From contig DXHG01000111.1 of assembly GCA_019113455.1 (NCBI GenBank), positions 1-11,994 of the forward strand: a DNA stretch of 11,994 nt, in the 5' to 3' direction. Made by a program: the position numbers and the translations under genes. The notes below the pieces were generated by a model. It made no database searches, was not told the DNA's origin, and saw nothing but the letters and a program-made list of their open reading frames with translations. Origin of the DNA: Candidatus Treponema faecavium. Lineage in GTDB: Bacteria; Spirochaetota; Spirochaetia; Treponematales; Treponemataceae. Below, in pieces: positions 6,251 to 11,994 of this stretch (within the stretch, counting starts at the first letter, position 1; the number at the start of each line of letters is the position of its first letter).

Positions 6251-8113
6251 TTATAGCTCAAACAGCTTTTTCATTTCAGGTTCCATCGTTCCGGCCTTTG
6301 CATACTTCAAAGTATCACAAAGGCGTATGTTGTTCTTCTCTATGTGTATCTCATCGCTGAACCCAAGAATATACCGTAAACAAATGCGGTATATAATCTC
6401 TGTCGGGGCGCAGCCGTATACCTGTTTTGCGAAAATATGGTTCAGCCTCTCAGCGTCATCCGGATACAGCGTCCTCATGCGTTTGCTTTGATAGAGCCTC
6501 GTCACAATTTCCGTGATATACATTCCCGACTTCATATAAAGGTCGGCAAATGTTGCGTTGGGATCGTCAAAGCAGCCGGGATTTTCCCGTTCAAGCCTGT
6601 CCACCATGTCCTTCACGACTTTTTTCGGCGTAAAGATCTGATTAGTACGCTGTGGCGGAATATAATCAAAAATATCTCCTTTGCGGTTGGGCTCAAAATA
6701 GTCCGCAAGCTCGGCGCGTTTTTTCATAAACTCCTGCACGGCGTCGTTAAAGACGACTTCATCAAACAGATGGCCGTCAAAGTGCTTTTTCTCACCGGCT
6801 TCCGTCGTATAGTCACCGCCGTCGCGCAGCATGCGGAACTGATCAAGCGTCACGCCCTGCCCGGTCTGAGGATTCACGGTAACTTCCCAGAACACTTCGT
6901 TCGGCACAAGCGAATCAAAGTTTGCAAGCGTGGTGTTTTCGTCCCCGTAGGCCATAAGGAATGCGGGGATCGTGCGGGAGAAGCCCCGCAGGTGGTCACG
7001 CACGCTGCCTTCAATCGAATCTTTTTGCGCGTTCAATTTCTCCGTTTCTACAGTCTTGACGATTGTCTCCGCCGCTTTTTTTACGGTTTCTTCGCTGCAA
7101 AGTTTTTTGTTGATATTATCCACCATATCGCGGTAGCTCTGCGTCCGCTTGGCGTTGTACTCTTCGTCGATTTTCGTGATTTCCGCCATTGCAGCGCCTG
7201 ATTGCTGTGCTGTCCGGATCTTGTCATTCCGTTCTTTCTCCAGCTGATGATCCCGGATTGTGTAATCCCCGTATTCGCGGTTTACCACTGTACCGGTGGT
7301 TTCCAGGATCTTTCGCTCCAGCTGGTTTTGGGTGGATTTTTTCAAATCCCTGCCATACTGCTCCCGTGCAGATTCCATAAGAGTATCGGCAATCGGCCTT
7401 GCAAAACGTTCCCGCAGCTCTTTTAGCGCATCCTTCTTCGGATTCGGCTTCATTTCGGCATCCTTCTGAATTTCCTCTACGGCTGCTTTCAACTGATTTG
7501 CCACATCCGCGTAAATCTTTTCGCCAAACAGATTTGCCGCTGTTCCGATGATATGCTCCGTCGGGATTTCGACCTCGCCGTCTTCATTCAGATTCAGGCT
7601 GCCTGCCGTAGTCTCATCCACTCCAACAGATGCGCGGACTTTCGGTTCTTCAAGCGCCTGCATATTGTTGATGATGTCAATGATTTCTTTCGGCGCGCCG
7701 AAAATACCCATGATATTGGCGAACAGGAAGTTTGACATAAAGCCCCGTTCCACAACTTCCCTTGCATGAATGCGGCGGGGAATCGTGAGGACTTTCTCCG
7801 CGTCAAGTTCAATCATAGAACCTTCTTCGTCTTCACCATAGACCGGGAAGAAATTCAAAAGCTCCCGGACGTTCTGCTTGCGGCTGTCGCCGTCGCCTTT
7901 GTCGCCGGAGGTTTCCGGAATGAGGTCGTTCGCAAACTTTTCAAAGATGGTAAGCGTCCGAGCCGGGTCAAAGTCAAAGACATAGGCGTTCTGCTTTCGG
8001 TAGGTGTTGCCGCCGGAATCCGTAAACAGGCACGGATTCTGCGCCCGGAAAGCCGCCTGCATATAATGCTCATGTGCCATAAAGTAACACAAAAAGCAAC
8101 AGACAGCCGCCAC
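6251..8113 (-). pseudogene. C-terminal remnant of a helicase/methylase-like protein, ATPase half missing
   Basis: This is an uninterrupted frame of 620 codons from a GTG at 8113. Residues 19-27 (QAAFRAQNP), then YVFDFDPARTL, match the end of an SF2 helicase module (motif VI region) in large DEAD/DEAH-type restriction-like proteins of Firmicutes mobile elements. Walker A, the DEAD/DEAH box and the rest of the ATPase should precede this but are absent. Residues about 205-360 are highly charged and probably coiled coil. Residues 493-507 (IFTPKKVVKDMVDRL) resemble motif X of N6-adenine methylases. DLYMKSG (524-530) sits where motif I (DPxxGxG) belongs and is degenerate. No NPPY motif is present. 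Upstream of residue 17 the frame encodes a hydrophobic stretch (VAAVCCFLCYF) that does not look like helicase and stays open to a TAA at 8156-8158. The whole reads as a truncated gene fused to foreign sequence. No ribosome binding site supports the GTG, so expression is doubtful. Confidence 0.65.
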
Positions 8114-8133
8114 AATTCCGTAAAGATTGATGC

Positions 8134-8162
8134 TTGACAGTCTCCCGAAAGCTCGTTATAAG
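8134..8162 (+). promoter_or_regulatory. Strong sigma-70 promoter of the nitroreductase-MATE operon
   Basis: TTGACA (8134-8139), a 17-nt spacer and TATAAG (8157-8162) match the consensus at 11 of 12 positions. The predicted start is near 8169, which gives a leader of about 126 nt before the nitroreductase ATG. It fires rightward, away from the helicase remnant. Confidence 0.8.
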
Positions 8163-8210
8163 AATAGACGTAAAATTTGAGTGGACTTTTCCGGATTCGG
8201 TCATCTTTTT

Positions 8211-8248
8211 GCCACACAACTGTCTTGTGATAGTTGTGTGGCTTTTTT
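8211..8248 (+). terminator. Intrinsic terminator within the operon leader (possible attenuator)
   Basis: GCCACACAACT (8211-8221) pairs perfectly over 11 bp with AGTTGTGTGGC (8232-8242) across a 10-nt loop. Six T follow (8243-8248). No plus-strand gene ends upstream: the hairpin lies about 42 nt after the predicted transcription start and 46 nt before the nitroreductase ATG. Most transcripts would stop here unless something prevents hairpin formation, which suggests attenuation. Confidence 0.85.
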
Positions 8249-8294
8249 GTTGCCTGCATCTCGGAAATGTTGACAGAATGGAGGATGATTTTTT

Positions 8295-8816
8295 ATGGAA
8301 AACAACTTCTTATCTCTGATCAAGACGCGCCGTAGTGTACGGGCTTACAAACCGCAACCTGTCCCTTCCGAGGCGTTGGACGCTGTACTGGAAGCCGGGA
8401 CTTATGCACCTACCGGCGGAGGACGTCAATCCCCTACCATCATTGCAATCACAGACCCCAAATACCGGCAGGAAATCGCCAGGTTAAACGCAGAAGTGAT
8501 GGGGAACAATACAGACCCTTATTATGGCGCGCCTGTCGTGATTTTGGTTCTGGCAGATGGCTCCGCAAACACCTTTGTAGAGGATGGAAGCTGCGTCCTT
8601 GAAAATATGATGCTCGCCGCCCATGCTCTTGGGCTGGGAACCGTATGGGTACATCGGGAACGTGAGATTTTCGACAGTGAAAGCGGTAAGGCTCTCCTGC
8701 GGGAGTGGAAGCTGCCGGAAACCTTGCGTGGCATCGGAGCGATTGCATTGGGTTATCCAGCTAAGGAAGCCGGTCAGCCCGCAGCACGCAAACAAAACTA
8801 TATTGTTCGGATTTAA
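8295..8816 (+). CDS. Nitroreductase-family FMN-dependent oxidoreductase
   Basis: The product has 173 residues, at the short end for the family. GGAGG at 8280-8284 lies 10 nt before the ATG. The N-terminal RRSVRAYKPQPVP is the usual FMN-phosphate-binding start of nitroreductases. APTGGGRQSP (38-47), YYGAPVVILVLAD and ENMMLAAHALGLGTVWV follow the family order, and GIGAIALGYP near the C-terminus is the second FMN-contacting segment. Members are cytoplasmic homodimers that use NAD(P)H to reduce nitro compounds, quinones or flavins. The true substrate cannot be read from sequence. It is the first gene of an operon with two MATE efflux genes, so detoxification or redox protection is plausible. It is transcribed from the 8134-8162 promoter through the leader terminator. 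Confidence 0.9.
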   Translation: MENNFLSLIKTRRSVRAYKPQPVPSEALDAVLEAGTYAPTGGGRQSPTIIAITDPKYRQEIARLNAEVMGNNTDPYYGAPVVILVLADGSANTFVEDGSCVLENMMLAAHALGLGTVWVHREREIFDSESGKALLREWKLPETLRGIGAIALGYPAKEAGQPAARKQNYIVRI

Positions 8817-8824
8817 TAACCTGC

Positions 8825-8853
8825 TGTCCGGCGCAATTTTTTTGCGCCGGACA
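8825..8853 (+). other. Perfect 12-bp hairpin between nitroreductase and first MATE gene
   Basis: TGTCCGGCGCAA (8825-8836) and TTGCGCCGGACA (8842-8853) are perfectly complementary around a five-T loop. Only CTTT follows, so termination should be weak or partial. It may set lower expression of the downstream MATE genes or protect the 3' end of the nitroreductase mRNA. Confidence 0.6.
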
Positions 8854-8875
8854 CTTTGTGGAGAGGAGGGAAAGT

Positions 8876-10212
8876 ATGCAGACCAGTAATAAAATGGCAG
8901 TTGCGCCCGTTGGAAAGCTCATTTGGCAAATGTCGATACCGCCGCTGATCTCCATGTTTCTGCAATACTCCTATAATCTGATAGACAGCGCGTTTGTGGC
9001 GCGGTTGAGTGAAAATGCGTTGACAGCAGTTTCCCTGTCATTCCCGATTACAACACTGATGAATGCGGCGTCTATCTGGATTGGTGTCGGCGTGAATGTA
9101 CTGATTGCGGGGTATCTTGGACAGAAAAAGCAGGATGAAGCAAATACCACCGTCACACACGGATTGTTACTGGCCTTTGGAATAGGTGCTTTGCTCAACC
9201 TTCTGTCATTCCTGATTATGAAACCCTACTTTCGGGCATTCACCAGTAATGAAGAAATCTATCAGTTGAGTATTGCCTATATGGGTGTATGTTCGTTCAT
9301 GCAAATCCCCAATATGGTGCATATCGCAATCCAGAAGATGATACAGGCCACCGGGAACATGGTTGCTCCCATGTGGTTTCAGATTGCGGGCGTGGTGGTC
9401 AATTTTGTATTCGATCCCATCCTGATTTTTGGTATTGGTATTTTCCCGGCTATGGGAATCCGCGGTGCTGCGGTGGCTACTGTTGCGGGTTATTTGTTGT
9501 CCATGATTTTGGCGTTTGCTTTGCTGCTGGGCAAAAAGCAAAAAGTGCAGATAAAAATCAAAGGCTTTCACTTGCAGAAACAGATGATCCGCCGTATTTT
9601 TGCCTTTGGCCTGCCATCTTTTATTATGAACGCCCTCAGTTCGTTTATGGTGACGTTCGTCAATCTGTTTCTGGTGGCGTATCTGATACGGCGATTGCAT
9701 TCTTCGGTGCATATTTTAAGGTGCAGCAGTTGATTGTTATGACGGTAAATGGCTTAATCCAGGGTTGTTTGCCAGTCATGCGGTTTAACTACGGCGCAGG
9801 GAGCAGCGAACGGCTGCATTCCGCTTTCCGATACGGAACTGCTTTGGTCACCGGCATGATGATACTGGGGACGTTGGCTGTCATCCTTTTTCCGGCGCAG
9901 ATTTTGGGATTGTTTACGGCATCGGAAGCCATGCGCTCCTTTGGAATATCCGCTATGCGGATTATGGCGACAAGCTATCTGTTTTGCGGTCTTTCTACTA
10001 TGATTTCCACCTATTTTCAGGCCACAGAAAAAGTAGGTTCCAGCATGGCAATTCAATTATGCAGGCAACTGCTTTTCCTTGTTCCATCCTTATGGTGTCT
10101 GGACAAATTGTTCCATCTGAACGGAATCTGGCTTGCATTCCCTGTCGCGGAAACTGGCACCTTGCTTGTTGCTCTCATAATGATGGCCTGGTATCACCGT
10201 AAAAAATCATAA
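8876..10212 (+). pseudogene. MATE-family efflux transporter broken by a one-base frameshift
   Basis: The ATG at 8876 follows AGGAGGG (8864-8870) by 5 nt and is preferred over a GTG at 8858. The first frame runs 269 codons to Tyr (9680-9682), then leaves the family sequence and stops at 9731-9733. The MATE sequence resumes in the next frame at TCT (9682-9684) with SDTAIAFFGAYFKVQQ and continues to the stop at 10210-10212. Adding one T at 9682 restores a 445-residue protein, the normal MATE length, reading VAYSDTAIAFF. About 12 membrane segments are present across the two parts, with the typical GCLPVMRFNYGAGSSERL motif in the second half. MATE proteins export cationic drugs using Na+ or H+ gradients. 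The gene is either newly inactivated or carries a sequencing error. The uninterrupted similarity on both sides favours a recent event. The next gene encodes a second MATE protein. Confidence 0.85.
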
Positions 10213-10234
10213 CGTATTCTGCGAAGGAGGAATT

Positions 10235-11638
10235 ATGAACGATACTTTCATGAAAGAAAAACCGGTATTGCCGCTGATTTTATCCATGGCCCTGCCTATG
10301 GTTTTATCCATGCTGGTCAATTCCCTCTACAACATTGTGGACAGTTTTTTCGTCGCGCAGATCAGCGAGGAGGCTATGACGGCATTATCGTTGGTTTACC
10401 CGGTTCAAAATTTTATCAATGCTGCCGGAATTGGATTTGGCGTTGGGATCAATGCAGTGATCGCCTTCTATCTGGGCGCGGGGGATCATGAAAAAACGGA
10501 TCAGGCCGCCACGCAGGGACTTGTGCTTGCCGTGATTCATGGCGTTGTTATGACAGTCTGCTGTATCGCCATCATGCCGGTTTTCCTGCGGATGTTCACT
10601 TCATCCGAAGCGGTCATTGAACTTGGCGTCCGCTATTCTATCGTTGCGTTCGCCTTTACGCTCATTGTTACCGTCAGCATGGCGTTTGAGAAACTGTTCC
10701 AGGCAGTAGGAAACATGAAGACAACCATGATCAGCCTGATGTGCGGGTGCATCACAAACATCGTCTTAGACCCCGTTCTGATTTTTGGCTATGGCCCATT
10801 CCCGGAAATGGGAATTGAAGGCGCTGCGCTGGCAACCGGCATCGGACAGGCTCTGACACTGGCGATTTACCTTGTAGTCTATCTTTTGCGGCCAATTCGC
10901 GTGCATATCCGCAGGCAGTACATTTTGCCCAGCAAAAAGATGGTCATCAAGCTGTATTCTATCGGCATTCCCGCAACCCTGAATCTTGCACTTCCGTCTC
11001 TTTTGATTTCGGCGCTCAATGCGATTTTAGCTGCCTATTCCGAAGTGTACATTCTGGTTTTGGGGATCTATTACAAATTGCAGACCTTCATCTATCTTCC
11101 GGCGAATGGCATTGTGCAGGGGATGCGCCCCCTGATCGGCTATAACTACGGTGCAGGGGAGCACAAACGAGTCAGCCAGATTTATCAGATTGTTTTGTGC
11201 ATGAGCGGTATCATTATGGTGCTTGGAACCGCGATATGTCTGCTGATCCCCGGCCAGCTGATAGGGCTGTTTACCCACACGGAAGCGACGATCCAGGCCG
11301 GGGAAACTGCCTTGCGCATCATCGGGGCCGGATTTATCGTCTCGGCGGTTTCTGTTACTTCTTCCGGCGCATTGGAGGGGCTGGGGAAAGGCACGCCCTC
11401 CTTACTGATTTCTCTTTGCCGGTATGTAGTGGTAATCATCCCGGCTGCGTTTTTACTCAGCAGGTTTCTCGGAGCGGTTGGCGTCTGGAATGCGTTTTGG
11501 ATCACGGAAGTGATTACTGCGATCATATCCATTTACGTTTACCGCAAGGTAATAGCAAAGCCAGCCGAGCCAGTCAACGGTCAAGATGAACGGCGCATAC
11601 GCGCCGCCGTTGACAGCCCCGCCCGCCTTTGCAGATAG
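10235..11638 (+). CDS. MATE-family multidrug efflux transporter
   Basis: The product has 467 residues. AGGAGG (10225-10230) lies 4 nt before the ATG, and the gene follows the broken MATE gene by 22 bp, so the two are co-transcribed. It is a multispanning membrane protein with about 12 hydrophobic segments. Two homologous halves start with SMALPMVLSMLVNSLYNIVD and IGIPATLNLALPSLLISALN. The family motif GMRPLIGYNYGAGEHKRV lies in the second half. It probably exports toxic cations or drugs using an ion gradient, and its substrates are unknown. The last 25 or so residues, after VYRKVIAK, are hydrophilic and unlike a MATE C-terminus. They are encoded inside and after an inverted repeat (11573-11614), so the original stop may have been lost when the gene joined the element. 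If the upstream MATE gene is truly inactive, this is the only functional efflux pump of the operon. Confidence 0.9.
   Translation: MNDTFMKEKPVLPLILSMALPMVLSMLVNSLYNIVDSFFVAQISEEAMTALSLVYPVQNFINAAGIGFGVGINAVIAFYLGAGDHEKTDQAATQGLVLAVIHGVVMTVCCIAIMPVFLRMFTSSEAVIELGVRYSIVAFAFTLIVTVSMAFEKLFQAVGNMKTTMISLMCGCITNIVLDPVLIFGYGPFPEMGIEGAALATGIGQALTLAIYLVVYLLRPIRVHIRRQYILPSKKMVIKLYSIGIPATLNLALPSLLISALNAILAAYSEVYILVLGIYYKLQTFIYLPANGIVQGMRPLIGYNYGAGEHKRVSQIYQIVLCMSGIIMVLGTAICLLIPGQLIGLFTHTEATIQAGETALRIIGAGFIVSAVSVTSSGALEGLGKGTPSLLISLCRYVVVIIPAAFLLSRFLGAVGVWNAFWITEVITAIISIYVYRKVIAKPAEPVNGQDERRIRAAVDSPARLCR
11573..11614. repeat. Nested inverted repeat at the 3' end of the second MATE gene
   Basis: The outer arms GTCAACGG (11573-11580) and CCGTTGAC (11607-11614) enclose an inner perfect stem CGGCGC-ATAC-GCGCCG (11591-11606). 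The structure lies within the last codons of the MATE frame and could mark a junction between cargo and element backbone. No T-run follows, so it is not a standard terminator. Confidence 0.6.
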
Positions 11639-11646
11639 GCAATCAA

Positions 11647-11675
11647 GGGGCGACAGCAAGGAGTGCTGCCGCCCC
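11647..11675 (+). other. Hairpin between MATE operon and sigma-like gene
   Basis: GGGGCG-A-CAGCA (11647-11658) pairs with TGCTG-C-CGCCCC (11664-11675) around a 5-nt loop, giving 11 base pairs with one mismatch. No T-run follows. It could be a weak terminator separating the cargo operon from the sigma-like gene, or a leader structure for that gene. Confidence 0.5.
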
Positions 11676-11704
11676 GCACTATTATTCAGAGAGGGGGAAT
11701 TTCC

Positions 11705-11994
11705 ATGACCGACTTTGAAGCCTATCAAGAGTACATCCGGCGCAGGCACAACGCCTTTTGCAAGGCAGTAATCCGCTATGCTGCCCGCGATAAGATTTTG
11801 CAGCTTCGCCGGAAATGGGAACGGCAAATTTCCCTTGACTATCTGATGGACGAGAAGTTTGTCCAGCTTGCCGAGCCGGAGCAGCTTGAAGAATATCTTT
11901 TTACTGCATGCGGCCAGACCGCCGTTCTGTACCATGCGGAACTTGCCGCCGCCCTTGCCCTCTTGCCGGAGCAGACGCAGGAAGAAATTTTCCG
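11705..11994 (+). CDS. ICE-type sigma-70-like regulator (N-terminal part, cut by window edge)
   Basis: The ATG follows GAGGGGG (11691-11697) by 7 nt. The visible 96 residues begin MTDFEAYQEYIRRRHNAFCK and end in LLPEQTQEEIF. This matches the short sigma-70-like proteins found in Tn916-related and other Clostridia conjugative elements. The helix-turn-helix (region 4) expected next lies beyond the edge. These proteins are thought to steer expression of element genes. The assignment is from memory of the family and cannot be confirmed without the HTH part. Confidence 0.7.
   Translation, partial: MTDFEAYQEYIRRRHNAFCKAVIRYAARDKILQLRRKWERQISLDYLMDEKFVQLAEPEQLEEYLFTACGQTAVLYHAELAAALALLPEQTQEEIF

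Larger units (their letters stand above)
6251..11994. mobile_element. Probable part of a Firmicutes-type ICE or its cargo region (ends not visible)
   Basis: A helicase/methylase remnant, a nitroreductase-MATE-MATE cargo operon and a sigma-70-like regulator of the type carried by Tn916-related and other Clostridia ICEs lie together. No integrase, excisionase, relaxase or attachment site is inside the window. The left boundary is uncertain and lies somewhere between the AraC gene's upstream region (about 6110) and 6251. The right boundary is beyond the window. This is an inference from gene content only. Confidence 0.45.

Noticed and set aside
6002..6256. Plus-strand frame of 84 codons upstream of the AraC gene
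   Set aside because: It partly overlaps the AraC gene antisense, has no ribosome binding site and no known motif.
6437..7201. Plus-strand frame of 254 codons
   Set aside because: It is antisense to the helicase/methylase remnant, whose sequence is recognisable. The long frame is a by-product of codon bias.
8855..8878. GTG start at 8858 for the first MATE gene
   Set aside because: The AGGAGGG at 8864-8870 is ideally spaced for the ATG at 8876 and would lie inside the gene if GTG were used.

Overview
The window looks like two regions of different origin. Positions 1 to about 6110 read as a resident chromosome of about 50% GC. Positions about 6250 to 11994 read as part of a Firmicutes/Clostridia-type integrative conjugative element (ICE) or its remnants. 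The host could be a spirochaete such as Treponema: there is a long poly-G tract next to a promoter, a dense repeat cluster between genes and a multi-PAS sensor. That is a low-confidence guess, because no rRNA, tRNA or other marker gene is present.

Left part. A minus-strand sensor gene (1-775, cut by the window edge) starts at a GTG and encodes a coiled-coil N-terminus followed by two PAS-like regions. An 806-bp intergenic region follows. It holds the sensor's candidate promoter, a run of ten G upstream of it, a long hairpin, and a regular array of about 12 degenerate palindromes (TTTGCC-N3-GGCAAA) spaced 22-23 bp apart (1067-1325). Next come two back-to-back ABC transporter half-subunits, each a membrane domain fused to an ATPase (1582-3369 and 3370-5118). 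They probably form a heterodimer of the IrtAB/YbtPQ exporter-fold siderophore class. A convergent AraC-type regulator (5085-6083, minus strand) overlaps the second ABC gene by 34 bp. This arrangement suggests a regulated iron or siderophore uptake locus.

Right part. A 620-codon minus-strand reading frame (6251-8113) is the C-terminal part of a helicase/methylase-like protein that has lost its ATPase half. On the opposite strand a near-consensus promoter (8134-8162) reads into a leader with a strong intrinsic terminator (8211-8248). It then reads into a nitroreductase (8295-8816), a MATE efflux gene broken by a one-base frameshift (8876-10212), and a second, intact MATE gene (10235-11638). An ICE-type sigma-70-like gene (11705 onward) runs off the right edge. 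The nitroreductase and MATE genes look like a cargo operon for detoxification and drug efflux, with expression probably limited by attenuation in the leader.

The observations most worth following up are the 22-bp-period palindrome array, the poly-G tract beside the sensor promoter, the promoter-terminator leader, the MATE frameshift, and the truncation junction near 8080-8113.
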